Origin: Diphasiastrum complanatum
Taxonomy: Eukaryota; Streptophyta; Lycopodiopsida; Lycopodiales; Lycopodiaceae
Assembly: GCA_029204225.1 (NCBI GenBank)
Contig: CM055094.1
Coordinates: 7,363,143-7,427,142, forward strand
DNA length: 64,000 nt
Reading direction: 5' to 3'
Positions 10,485-20,595 of this stretch are shown here, one piece after another. The translations under genes were made by a program, and so were the position numbers. Positions within the stretch are counted from its first letter, which is position 1. Each line of letters starts with the position of its first letter. Under the pieces are notes generated by a model. That model was not told the origin of the DNA. It ran no database searches and worked only from the letters and a program-made list of their open reading frames with translations.

Positions 10485-10646
10485 TTGCCAATGTAGAAAA
10501 ATGCAAAAAAACCCGAAAAACCCAAAGGTCCCTTTAGACTGAAGGTATGCAACTCTTGAAGGTGCCCTTAGTTTAAAGGTAGCAAAAAAGTCGAAAGGCT
10601 GAAGGGCAAAAAAGCAGAAGGCGACTGAAACCGAAAGGCGGCTGAA

Positions 10647-10676
10647 GCCGAAAAGGCGAAAGCCGAAAAGGCGAAA
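10647..10676. repeat. two exact 15-bp units
   Basis: GCCGAAAAGGCGAAA occurs twice in a row (10647-10661 and 10662-10676), leading into the 98-bp repeats. Related GCCGAAAGG/GGCTGAAG words precede it from 10590. Confidence 0.85.
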
Positions 10677-10970
10677 GCCGAAGGTGCTTTAGAAATGATT
10701 TCTAAGGCATTCTGGTGACTTTGGCTCCATTGTGAAAAAGGCGAAGAAGACGGCAAAACCCGAATGTGGCGAAAGCCAAAGGTGCTTTAGAAATGGTTTC
10801 TAAGGCATTCTGGTGACTTTGGCCACACTGTGAAAAAAGCGACGAAGGTGGAAAAAGCTGAAGGTGACAAAAGCCGAAGGTGTTTTAGAAATGGTTTGTA
10901 AGGCATTTTGGCCACTTGGCCAGTGTCTCGCATTTTTTGCTAAAGTGCGAAAAAGGTGAAGGTGTTTAAG
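10677..10970. repeat. 98-bp tandem repeat, three units
   Basis: Units begin GCC(G/A)AAGGTG at 10677, 10775 and 10873, an exact 98-base spacing twice. Each contains TTTAGAAATG(A/G)TTT, TAAGGCATT and GACTTTGGC or a variant. The first two are highly similar and the third diverges after about 60 bases. G/A-rich GCGAAA words give it a base composition unlike its neighbours. Confidence 0.85.
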
Positions 10971-11295
10971 ATGGTTAAGGCAAAAAGAATTCTTTAAAGA
11001 AGGGAAAAGATGTGAAGGTCCAAAAATACGTAGTCGGTGGCCTTCGATTTTTCAGGATGCTCATTACTTGAACGATTTGTTTAAGGCTGAGCATAAAAAA
11101 ATCTAACATTATGGACTTAACATAATTATGAAATTCAATTATGAATGGTGAGTTGATTACATCTAATCAACTCATCACTAAGTGAACAAGACAAGGACAC
11201 TTTTACAAATATAATGAATTGAAATATAATTCACTTTAAAAAAATATTTATTTAACTAATTCCATTTCATTATCAACAAGCACAAAAAAAAAAAT

Positions 11296-11640
11296 CGCGT
11301 GGATAATCCATGTGGAAGATATTTACGCGTGGATAACTTTTACGTGGAGTATCCCTAAATCGAAATATTGTCTCGGTCCGGTGAAGTTGTTGAGATAACT
11401 GAAGTTGCATGGATTATCCACGCATAAAACCGTCGTCAGGTGCCGCCAAGCTTCCCTCCCAAATAGTTTGCGTGGATTATACACGCAAATAAATTTTTCG
11501 GCGTCATGTAAGAAAAACATCGGTGGACTTGCCGGAGGTGTGTTCAAATTTTTTTTGGCACAGATAATCCACGCGTGGATGTTCCACGCAAACAAAATTT
11601 TGGAAAATTGGCTAAGTGTTGTGTGTCGCGTGGATGCTAC
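11296..11640. repeat. array of GCGTGGA/TCCACGC half-sites and palindromes
   Basis: At least ten half-sites related to CGTGGA or its complement TCCACG lie within 345 bases. Near-palindromes include 11297-11313, TGCATGGATTATCCACGCA (11406-11424), TGCGTGGATTATACACGCA (11469-11487) and the perfect-arm GCGTGGA-TGT-TCCACGC (11573-11589). Single copies lie near 11327, 11342 and 11628. The array abuts the copia gag fragment at about 11675. Clusters of direct and inverted short repeats like this resemble transposase-binding subterminal repeats of DNA transposons; that reading is inference. Confidence 0.75.
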
Positions 11641-11676
11641 TCGTGAATAAACACGGAGTTTTCTAGTTGTGGTATG

Positions 11677-11908
11677 AATATGCTCTCCTTGCTCCATTCG
11701 GGCTTTATTTAACTTTGATTTCAGAAACACGATCCTGGATGGATTTGATGCCTCAAATTTCTCTCACTAATGTGTAATGATATGGTCCTTCACTAAGAAG
11801 TTAACAAAGGTTAACGCACTTCTCACCTTATTGTTGAATACTTTGATGTCCACTTCATTGGGCAGTCTGCGCTCATCCCCTTGATGATATCCCATAACTC
11901 CTTCTCAA
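11677..11908 (-). pseudogene. copia family-1 gag fragment
   Basis: On the minus strand the translation passes through ELWDII-G-DERRLPNEVDIKVF, then ALTFVNFLVKDHIITH, then MFLKSKLNKARMEQGEHI. The same blocks occur in the family-1 copia gags at 21908-22255 and 46310-46600. A segment corresponding to the 'CDAVTPRQAWDVLKEQ' region is lost between HIITH and the SNPSRI block. The fragment stops exactly at the codons after GEHI, where the palindrome array begins. Confidence 0.8.
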
Positions 11909-11909
11909 T

Positions 11910-13265
11910 TAGACAATGCAAACAGATAACCAACAATGAATTTTATTTTTTGACAAAGGGACCAAATAATTGTGAGACAACGCCAGGAATATGATTAATG
12001 CATGACAATAAATTGTGGGCATATTTTGAGAGCCAAGCAAACCACACGGGCCAAGCCAGTATCCTGACAATTCAAATTGATAATGTAGCAACGACTGTTG
12101 TACTTCTTTCTATGTTCTATTCCATCTAATAGAATATGAATGATACTAAAATGTGTCGTGTAGGGTAAGTATGGATAAGTCCACTCAGATCATGGTTCTA
12201 TTGTTTACATAGGTATCTTCTAAGGCGGTCTCCCTACTAGAAGATGTTTCTAATTAAAAAGAGATTGATTAACGTCACTATGGCTGCCCCCAACTAGTGA
12301 TTTCCTAACAAGAGGTCTAACATTCCTAGTTAACTCCACAAGGGATTAGAGAATGATAGATAACAATTATCTTACAAATAAAAACAACATAAACCAATGG
12401 AGAAGGCCTAGTGGGGCTCAAGCACCTACCACTAGGTATTCAATCACCAATGGGAACACAAGTTAGGTTTAGAAAGTTAACACAAAAAGTGCTCTATTAT
12501 CACAAATAGCTTGTGCAAGTGTTGTTGAAGGCACACATCCACTTCCATATATGGCAAGAGTGGTGGGCCTATGCTCTAACATGCTTATGGGACTAAGTCT
12601 AAGCTTAATGCTAATTAACTTGTAAAGAGCCTTCTCTAAACAAATGAAATGCACTTACAATAAACTTAGAATTAAACTTGAACTTAGGAATTAACTTTGA
12701 ACTCAAGTTTTAAATCTTAAACTTAGACTTTCTAAGTTGAACCATTACAAATGGTTGTTTGTAATAACTAAACTTAAATAGTAAAAGGTCTAAGTATAAG
12801 GTTTTCCTAAGCCTTTAGTTGAATTTAATTGTGGGCTTACAAAACACATGCCACAATAATTCTTAAAACTTTGAAGGACATTGGGGCCAACAACGACCAT
12901 GGGTGCGCTAACTGACAAGTGCCAAAAAGGAGACCACAATGTGACTTGGAAAAACACCCCTACCTAAAATAGTAGGGGTTGACCTTGAATGAACATCGGG
13001 GTACTCAGGGACTATCCATTTTAAGATTGGCACAAGCAGTGTAACCCCACACCTTATCACATTTACACATTCAGAGGACAAAAGGAGGAAAAGTGGCTCA
13101 CACATGTGGTACCTCTGTATCCCTTGACCCAAGCCATATTTTTTCAAAAGGGAAGGGTATCGATGCAAGCACCACCCAAAGTATCTCTTACTTCATGCTT
13201 GGAGTACCCATGAAAGCACAAAGGTCCTTGTGGAGGCTATGACAAGATCAATGGGAGAGCTATAG
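11910..13265. other. no gene recognised
   Basis: Short open frames only. From 12660 to 12780 the sequence is a low-complexity mix of AACTTA/GAAC words, with an ATTACAA...TTGTAAT inverted pair near 12745-12770. Minus-strand frames at 12908-13168 and 12469-12654 have no recognisable motif. Confidence 0.3.
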
Positions 13266-13790
13266 GAAGGGAGCTTTTATTCTCTCATTTGGATTGTGAG
13301 AAGTTGAGAGTGTGAGAGTGTTGTATGTTGAGAGAATTGGTTGTGAGGATGTTAGAAGTTGAGTGTTGAGAGAGATACATGTGTTGAGTGCCAATGAGCT
13401 TGCTTGTTTTTTGTTGTAAGAGTTGTCATGTGGTGAGGATGTATGTTCGGAATGTGTGTTGAGAGTATTGAGTGTCGCCTTGGCTTGAGAGAGTGATAAA
13501 AATTGTCTGTATCTTGATGACTTTGCTTGTTTGCTTTGAACTGAGGGTTGATTTGAGACTTGTTGCTTGCTTGAGATAGTAAGGAACTTGGATTGATTAT
13601 GTTAGAATGAGTAGTTGAAGCATGCTGGTTGTTGTGATACAATGTGTGCATTAGTATGGTGTTGCGTGCTTTGTGAGCATTGTGTCTATTGAGTGTTAGT
13701 TGTTTTGAACGTGTTAGAGTGTGGAGAGAGGTGATGATTTTTAGCGAGAGAATGGATGCATTTTCTTTGTGGACTAGAGTTGAGAATCTC
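13266..13790. repeat. TG/GA-rich degenerate minisatellite
   Basis: For about 500 bases the plus strand is dominated by TTGAGAGTGTGAG, GTTGAGAG and TGTGTTGAG words with no fixed period. The long minus-strand frame here (13352-13792, rich in His, Thr, Asn and Ser) follows from this composition rather than from a conserved protein. Confidence 0.55.
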
Positions 13791-14010
13791 ACTCATTAGA
13801 TGAGTTCCAAATCCAAAAAAGACCTTTTGTAAAGATGATGTTTATTTTTTTTAAAGAATTTTCTTACACATGGACCAGTCATAACACTCAAATTTGAAAT
13901 CTACGTAACGTAGCTCATTAAAATTGGAAAAATATTTTTTTTCAATAAAATACTAATTCGGCATTGGGAGCAGCCCAAGCCTGACATGTTGTTTATAGTA
14001 TAATATGTCA

Positions 14011-14050
14011 TATATATATATATAGATATATATATATGTATGTATGTATA
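14011..14050. repeat. (TA)n / (TATG)n microsatellite
   Basis: Ten bases of TA, an interrupting TAGA, further TA units and then GTATGTATGTATA. It lies inside the left arm of the long inverted repeat and has no counterpart in the right arm. Confidence 0.9.
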
Positions 14051-14193
14051 AGTATAACTTTTTAACCGTAGGTCCAATTGAGGCAAAAATTCTGCCATTG
14101 CAAAGTGCTCAATGAGAGCTTTCTAATGACATCCTATATGACCTAGATTTGAGCTATCGTTCAAAAGTTACAACCAATGAAATTTTTTAGAAG

Positions 14194-14274
14194 ATCCAAT
14201 ATCTCTTATGTGCGTGGATAGAGTACCCTCTTAGTGAGATGATGCTCTACCTACGCACATAAGAGATATTGGAT
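14194..14274. repeat. central hairpin of the long inverted repeat
   Basis: Arms 14194-14225 and 14243-14274 (core ATCCAATATCTCTTATGTGC) pair at 29 of 32 positions around a 17-base loop. The three mismatches are transitions that could still form G-U pairs in RNA. A third, partial copy of the same core (AAGAGATATTGGGTC) follows at about 14302-14316. Confidence 0.88.
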
Positions 14275-14639
14275 TGAGAGGGTCCTCTATTTACACAGAG
14301 AAGAGATATTGGGTCTTTTCAAACTTTGAATGACTATAACTTTTGAACAATATCTTGAAACTGGATCATCTAGGGAGTCGTTGGAAAGCTCTCATTTTTT
14401 TTTAAATGGCGCCATTTTCGTCTCAATCAGAGCTACGACTAGAAAGTTACTATTTTTAATGAATTATAAACTACAATGTACATAGAATGGTAACCATAAA
14501 AAATAGTGTGGGCAAAAATGACAACACATTGGATTGAAAATAAATTTATTTTGATAATTTACATTTATAAACTTTGTCAATCTACGTGGCATTCCTTATA
14601 AGGTCTTTTTTGGATTTAGAATTCCTCTAATGCCTTGCT

Positions 14640-14990
14640 TGTGGGCATTGGATTTGGTGGTATACTAAGAGAGTTACCTCATGATCTTTGATCCATGGTT
14701 GGTGAACCATTGTCTTGAATGCTAAGGTACTTCAATGGATTCAAAATTTCAATGTCGTGGCCATTGAGGAAATCCAATAAGTTGATAGAACAAGTGCATT
14801 TTGTGAGAGACATACCTATGCCATACCTACTGCTTTTAAAAGAGCTCTTTGTGCATGAGGGGGTCAATGTTGTGAGAGAAGAGTCCAAGATATGTGGATA
14901 TCCATTACATCTCATTGTGCACACTGGAGACAAGGCTTGGCAGACTATTCGATCCTAAGGAGGTCGTCAAAATTTAGAGCATATTGAAGT
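14640..14990 (+). other. unrecognised short ORF region
   Basis: A 79-codon frame (14719-14958) starting MLRYFNGFKISMSW runs into the repeat-X sequence. No motif is recognised and the frame could be chance. Confidence 0.2.
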
Positions 14991-15960
14991 ATAAGGGAGT
15001 GAACACAACTAAGGAAATATAAGAATCATTCTGAAATCTCTTTCCCTAGGAAAAATACTAGATTTTAAGTTGAATTTCACCCATGTCCTAAAGTGTGATT
15101 ATAATCTCCTAAGACTTCGTGACAAGCATAGATTGATAATCAAGATCTATCTCAAAAAACTAAGGCAAGAGCACTTGATTACATGCATATATCAAACACA
15201 CAAGTACTTTCACACGTGTGGAGACTTGCTCACGAAAAAACCAAGTGTTGAAAAACCTTGCTCTCGGATAGAGAGAAAAACCAACAAAGGAAACTGGGGT
15301 AGAGAGAGAATGCCAAATTGACTCAAAATAGTGTATCTCATATTATCTTCAAAAAACTCAAGTACAAATGAATGAAGCATGTCTTCTAATAGGATCTCAA
15401 GGTAGAGGATGTTCGATTCTCATTGGACCCCTTTTTCTACTCCTCTAGATGTGATTGGTTGAGTGACTTATGTGTCCTCAGATTTGATAGAAATCTCACT
15501 TTTGATTGGTCAGTAGATGTCATGCCAACACATAGGAATGAATCACACATCCAACCCAATTATGACACTTGTAGCAAGCCTAACTAGCTCGAGCCACATC
15601 ACAAGTTACTTTTGGCCTAATCATGGAATTACAAGTGTACTTGCTCGAGTTGCCTCCTAAGCCAAAATTGGCCCTATCACCTACTTACACATAGATGGAC
15701 ATAGAAAAGTTTATCAAACCCCTAGACTCAACATAGATGACTTTATGATTTTTCACAGAGAAGACATACCAAAAAGAAAATGATACCTATCTTTAACTAT
15801 AAAAAATTTGAGATTACTGTCTAGAATTGAATCCATATACCTAACGTTCTATGGAATTCCATATGAACTCAGTTGTCATTCTTGGGTCCATTAGAATTTG
15901 TTATCCAATTGAGCTCTCTAAGATACAATCACTAATAAATTGAGTCCACTTCTCACTTGC
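14990..15960 (+). repeat. repeat X, copy 1 (interrupted)
   Basis: About 15000-15075 (ATAAGAATCATTCT, CTAGGAAAAATACT, ATTTTAAG) resembles 20085-20165. About 15760-15955 (CATACCAAAA, ACTGTCTAGAATTGAATC, CAGTTGTCATTCTTGG, TATCCAATTGAG) resembles 20240-20310 followed by 23455-23560. Copy 1 has about 600 extra bases in the middle (15080-15740), probably another insertion. No coding capacity was identified. It could be part of an LTR or an untranslated internal region. Confidence 0.6.
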
Positions 15961-17600
15961 AAAGGCAAAATTTGTTTAATGTTTTGAAAAAATTTAATCT
16001 TTTTTAATATTTATGAAAATAATATATTTACACTTTTTTTTGTAACAAAGTTACGCATAGTGGTGGTCAAACAGAACATATACATGTGCCATGTGGGCAA
16101 AGCCAAAATGAGAAGCAAGCTCCTAAGATGTCAATACTTAACGATTGGGATTCAAGCATGTGCGTTGTCGATCGTACTCAGCAACTATACCCATACATCA
16201 TGCTACAATGAACTATATGTATACCTTTGCGAGCTCTCTTTCTTTTGCCTCTGCACTCTTCTACTCGCATCATCGTTGTAGCTTTCCTAGAGAGGGGGAG
16301 TCAGCAGAGTGCGATCCTGTGACTGAAGGTGAGCTTGTGCTCGTTCTTACTACTACCAATTGGCCTTGTTTAAATTAATAGTTTATGCGACTTTTGCAAA
16401 GATGCCGGGGATCATCATCGTTGTCTAATATAAGCTGCAATCGTGAAGAAAATATAAGATCGTGGGTTCTGATGATGTCAAATCAAGATCTAGGCGTTTT
16501 TTGAGCAAATCAGCTAACTAGTGCTGCTACTTTGTCATATCATTGTCTCAAGACATTGGTAGAATTGTAACTTGCAAAAATTGCAGTCAACTTCTGTTTT
16601 GTTTTTGTTTATTTGCGAACGTGAATTGTTTCGAGTTTCGCATTAACGTGAAAACAAATTGCAAAAAACAGCATTTCAAATTTGCGTGTGATTAATCTAA
16701 TTGCGCCCCTGAGCATAATCTAGGAAAAGTATTTTAGAAAGCTCCAACTGAGTGGATTCCTATAAAAATCTCCAAATGTTGGTTGTAGAAGCATCAGATG
16801 CTTTTGAATGAACTGGTACTCTACGCTATGATTCTTGGATTTTTGAAACGAGACCTATTATGGAGAAGACGGAATCCAGATATATTCATGCCCCTGAGCA
16901 GAATTCAGGAATTCGGCTACATCTGAATCAACTGCAGTAAGAAACATCACATTCACTGGAGTGAATCCTAATTTTTAGTCCCATTATTATAACTTCCAGA
17001 ACTCCATTAGCCATCTGCTCCCCTTCTCTCACGCCTCTCCCCCCTCCGTCGTCCCTCCTACTCCGCGTGGATTCAAGGAAGCGCTGCTGCCATCATCACT
17101 CCTACTGCCTGTCCTGTTCTATGCCCAATCGCTCCTATGTCCTGTCCTATGCCCACCAATCGCTCCTACTGCCTGGCATGTCATGTCATTCCTTTACCCA
17201 AGTGTTCAAGAAAGCCGGCATCTCTTGAGAATGAAATCTGCATCTTTCGTCTAAAATCGATTTCATGAAAAACTTGAAGTAAATTGACGTTAAAAAAATT
17301 GATAACTTTTTTTAAATGTAGTAAATATTATGTTTGTCATTTTTATATGAAGTGAATATGTGTATACTAAGGAGATCCTTACAAAACTTGGATTACGTAA
17401 GTTTATTGAGCTAATAAAATAATTTATGAATGTAAATATTTAGCCGGCAAAAAATATGAGTTGCAGGATTTAGAAAGCAAAAAATTTCAAAAACCAATAA
17501 TTAAAAAACAATGCAGGATATTAGAGAGAAAGCCCAAAGAGATTTCCCGAACACTGCCTCTACCGGGGAAAGATCCTAAATTGATCATCTCATCTTTGTT
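15960..17600. other. no gene recognised
   Basis: Mixed AT-rich sequence. A C/T-rich stretch at about 17010-17060 precedes a short tandem repeat (annotated separately). Short frames at 16060-16281 and 16145-16378 overlap in different phases and show no motif. Confidence 0.3.
17095..17186. repeat. 31-33 bp tandem repeat, three units
   Basis: Units begin ATC(A/G)CTCCTA at 17095, 17128 and 17159 and share CTGCCTG/TGTCCTGTCCTATGCCCA. Similarity between units one and two is high; the third is truncated. Confidence 0.75.
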
Positions 17601-17609
17601 GTCTCAAAT

Positions 17610-17830
17610 TTGTTGTGTGTCCAGTTTTTCCAAAATTTGATAGTTTTATGGTGTACGTTGTTGTTGGACGACTCACTTTTTGGGAACATTCTTCACCTGT
17701 GCAGGCTCACGATTTTATGGCTTATATGGACGGTGCGCAACCGCCAGGTTTTTGATGGATCTTCTTCACCTCTTTTGGTGACTGCTTGCTATATACTTTT
17801 CTATTGTTGTTAGACATTTGGACTGCGTGG
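17610..17830 (+). pseudogene. possible LINE ORF2 carboxyl-terminal fragment
   Basis: The frame reads HLCRLTILWLIWTVRNRQVFDGSSSPLL. This resembles the 'W.iW..RN...F.g' segment that follows the zf-RVT domain near the end of plant L1-type LINE ORF2. A stop follows 20 codons later. No poly(A) tail or upstream RT is present, so it is a short 5'-truncated piece at best. 17830-18010 continues without recognisable coding. Confidence 0.4.
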
Positions 17831-18009
17831 TGTGCTCTGGGTCCGTTCTAGTTTTTGTATAGTGCACTCTTTTTGGGGGTTGCTTACTGCTTTGGCCATG
17901 GACTGCCATTTTAATTTTGTACTTGTATATTTGTGAATATATAATAGTATCGTTAAGCTTTGCAATTTTTTTTTTTGCTAGTTTGTTACTTTGCATGTTG
18001 TACAAAAAA

Positions 18010-20030
18010 TATGGCTAAATCTATGAAATGAGAACAAGGTGTAGTAGGTTGCACTATTCCAATGTTGAAAATCGCTAAAAGCTGACTTGTAGTTCCAAAG
18101 TTTTTGACCTTCAAGACCACCCTAACTATGCTTTCTAATTCTTGATACTTTGTCTCCTCAGTTAGCAAGCTAAAATTTGGTGTTGTAATCATTTGAGACG
18201 ACATCACATAAATGCCCACCTTCCTATAGATTTCTACATCTTGAAGGGTCATCATGGGTTAATTGAAGGCCCTCTTTTGATGAATATTGTGGCTCCTCTT
18301 ATTACTCAAAGGTCCATCTTGAGCCCCCTTAAGATCAAGATTAAGATGGCCCTCAAAGATAGGGCCTTACGATGAAGATGTAAATGCATGTGAATAACCC
18401 TTATAACAAGAACGTTGTAGCATAACACAAAGACCTTGCCATTACTGTAGTGCTTTGAGATTTGCAAATATCTGACATGAGAAACTACCGTTCAATAAGA
18501 ATGGATGAAAAATATTTCGTCATTTTCGAAATTTACAATGTTGTGTAGTAATTGAAATGTTTTTTCCTTACTTTGATATTTAAATTCATGATTTTATAAT
18601 TCAACATTAACTATTTTGTGATTTGAATAATGCGAATCATGACTTGAAAATAATAGCTATAATTTTCATTAATGACTATTTATTATTAATGCTTTTAGAT
18701 TTTTGTAAAATCAATACAATGAACACAACGTTTTTGTGGAAATAAACTTCTAAAAAATCTACACCTTCTTGTAGAAAATACCTTATAAACAAAAGTTCAG
18801 GTATCATGCCTTCACGTATTGCTCCACATAACACATCTCTATGGGGTTAATGAGACTTGACTGTCTTCAATCTAGGCCATAAAGAGAAGAAATAGCCTCT
18901 ACAATTATGTGGAGTGGAAATATGAAAGTATAGGGCTGCAATTTCAAAACAATTTCATGATATTTTCAGTTCATCAAATGTAATGCATATATAGAGAAAT
19001 TACATATTCAACAAATCATAGAAAGTCGAAAGCAATTCTTAGTCATGTTTGTAAACGACAAAATAAGATCCTTTGTTCAGATGGTGTAGTGAGTTTGAAC
19101 AACGAGCGATGTTGTTAAATTGATTGAGAAAGATTACATCCAAAATGCATCAAGAAACATGTGCAAAAGGAACTTTTAGGAAAAGCTTTATAATGTAAAG
19201 ACCACTAGGGAAAACCCCTAAGTAGGAGCAAAACCTTCCAACCAAACCTAGATCTAGCTTCCTAGCCATGCCATGTGAAAGCAAGAGGAGAACTAACTCA
19301 AAATCCAAAGATACACTAAGCTATAAATCTTCCAAATGGGTTGATTTTTTTCAAATAAAAGTTCATCACCTTCATGTAATTCCAATTACATGAATTACGG
19401 GATGAATTAACTCTTTAAATATGAGATCAAATCCAAAAGTTCAAGAAATTCATTTCTCTGATAGTCTATATATCTACAATTTCTTGTAGATAATAGTGCT
19501 TCTGGTACAAATATTCTTAGAATATCCAAATATTCTAAAATACAACAATTCAGTCAACCAAAATCTCTAGGAGATCCATCAAGTCTCAGACATCCATAAC
19601 TCAATCTAGAGCATTGTAGCTTATAGTCCCATTTCGAACATTTCATGCCAAAAATCAGCAATACATCTGAATCTCAATAGATTTATTTGTCTCCTATAAA
19701 TCTGGAGATATAGATTGAACTTGTACACAAACACATATAGATTACAATCTGTAGCATAATACCATCCACTAAGGTAAGCAAAACTCTGGATAAGCAAAAA
19801 CAATTTACTTTACGAGAAATGCTTGTGAGATACATAGATCTCAATAAAACACTAGAGTAAAGAAATTTGAACTTCCAAAGTGCTAATCTGAAATCTCAAC
19901 TCAATTAGAACTGGAAATTACTCAACATACCTAAGAATCAACACATTTCCTGATTATTCTCTGATTAAGTATCCATTTATGATTCGTCAATCACAATTAA
20001 TTAGATTTTTATGATTTGTCAATCATAATT
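18010..20030. other. no gene recognised
   Basis: AT-rich, stop-filled sequence. Minus-strand frames at 17986-18255 and 19621-19803 have no motif. Its right end flows into repeat X copy 2 without an obvious border. Confidence 0.3.
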
Positions 20031-20034
20031 CTCT

Positions 20035-20309
20035 GGAATCTCAAAACATACTTAATTGCTAAAGGATATTGGAGTTTATGCTTAATACACAACTCAAGAA
20101 ATATATAAGAATCATTCTAAAATGTTTTTTACTAGGAAAATACTGAATTTTAAGAATAACCCTCAAATTTGATTCTTTAACCAAAATGTGAGTTATCAAA
20201 TTCCAAACCAAAAGGTATTTAAAGGCAGATAGCATACCAAAATGATATCAATAACCATTTTCATCCACCAAAAACTTTATATTACAGTCTAGAACTGAAT
20301 CTAGATATC
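20035..20309 (+). repeat. repeat X, copy 2, left part
   Basis: Shares ATAAGAATCATTCTAAAATG, ACTAGGAAAATACTGAATTT and TACAGTCTAGAACTGAATC with copy 1. The copy is broken at 20310-20314 by the family-1 copia and resumes at 23441. Confidence 0.65.
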
Positions 20310-20314
20310 TAAAG
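20310..20314. repeat. left target-site duplication (TAAAG)
   Basis: TAAAG precedes the 5' LTR, and CAAAG (23436-23440) follows the 3' LTR. The five-base length is normal for LTR retrotransposons. One substitution fits an old insertion. Confidence 0.6.
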
Positions 20315-20583
20315 AGCTAGAATTAAAGTAGAACCACTATGTTACTGTACTGTGGGTCCTTCGATAAGGATCAGTTGGCCTCGCCACGAGGCAAGTCGAC
20401 GGGACACGCATCCCGTCAACGACAACTTGGGTCATGCATGGGTTGCCTAAGTGAAGAACTATATGTACTGTGTAATTTCATTTTGAGAAAGACAGTTGCT
20501 ATGTGAGCTTGTTGTGGAGAGTGTTTTCTGTTTGTGTTATTGTGTAGCATGATCTGTGTTAATGTTCAAATCAAATTCTAAGT
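20315..20583 (+). repeat. family-1 5' LTR
   Basis: Starts AGCTAGAATTAAAG and ends AAATTCTAAGT, so the ends are an imperfect TTAGAAT/ATTCTAA inverted pair and not TG...CA. It contains two adjacent hairpins: GCCTCG-CCA-CGAGGC (20378-20392) and GACGGGACACGCATCCCGTC (20398-20417). A CTATATGTAC word at about 20460 may serve as a TATA region. Confidence 0.9.
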
Positions 20584-20595
20584 TGGTATCAGAGC
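20584..20595 (+). promoter_or_regulatory. primer binding site TGGTATCAGAGC
   Basis: A perfect TGGTATCAGAGC directly follows the 5' LTR end, complementary to initiator methionine tRNA. It fixes the LTR boundary. Confidence 0.93.

Larger units (their letters stand above)
13794..14632. mobile_element. 839-bp long inverted repeat, MITE/foldback-like
   Basis: The first 33 bases (13794-13826) match the reverse complement of the last 33 (14600-14632) at 30 positions. The innermost arms (14194-14225 and 14243-14274) match at 29 of 32 around a 17-base loop. Between these, the left text GAGAGCTTTC...GTTCAAAAGTTA (about 14115-14170) pairs with the right GTTCAAAAGTTA...GAGAGCTTTC read from the other strand. 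The dinucleotide TA flanks both ends if the outer CAT/ATG is excluded. No transposase is encoded. An AT microsatellite has grown in the left arm. It could also be an inverted duplication of another repeat. Confidence 0.75.

Noticed and set aside
10568-10756. Minus-strand frame rich in Ala, Phe and Ser (SAFAFSAFAFSAS)
   Set aside because: It is produced by the 15-bp and 98-bp tandem repeats, not by a protein gene.
11323-11730. 135-codon minus-strand frame
   Set aside because: Only its first 18 residues are copia gag; the rest reads through the palindrome array by chance.
13352-13792. 146-codon minus-strand frame rich in His, Thr, Ser and Asn
   Set aside because: It is the translation of a TG/GA-rich degenerate repeat, with no conserved pattern.
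14194-14274. MicroRNA precursor
   Set aside because: The stem is good, but it is part of an 839-bp inverted repeat and no expression data exist, so it is described as an inverted repeat only.
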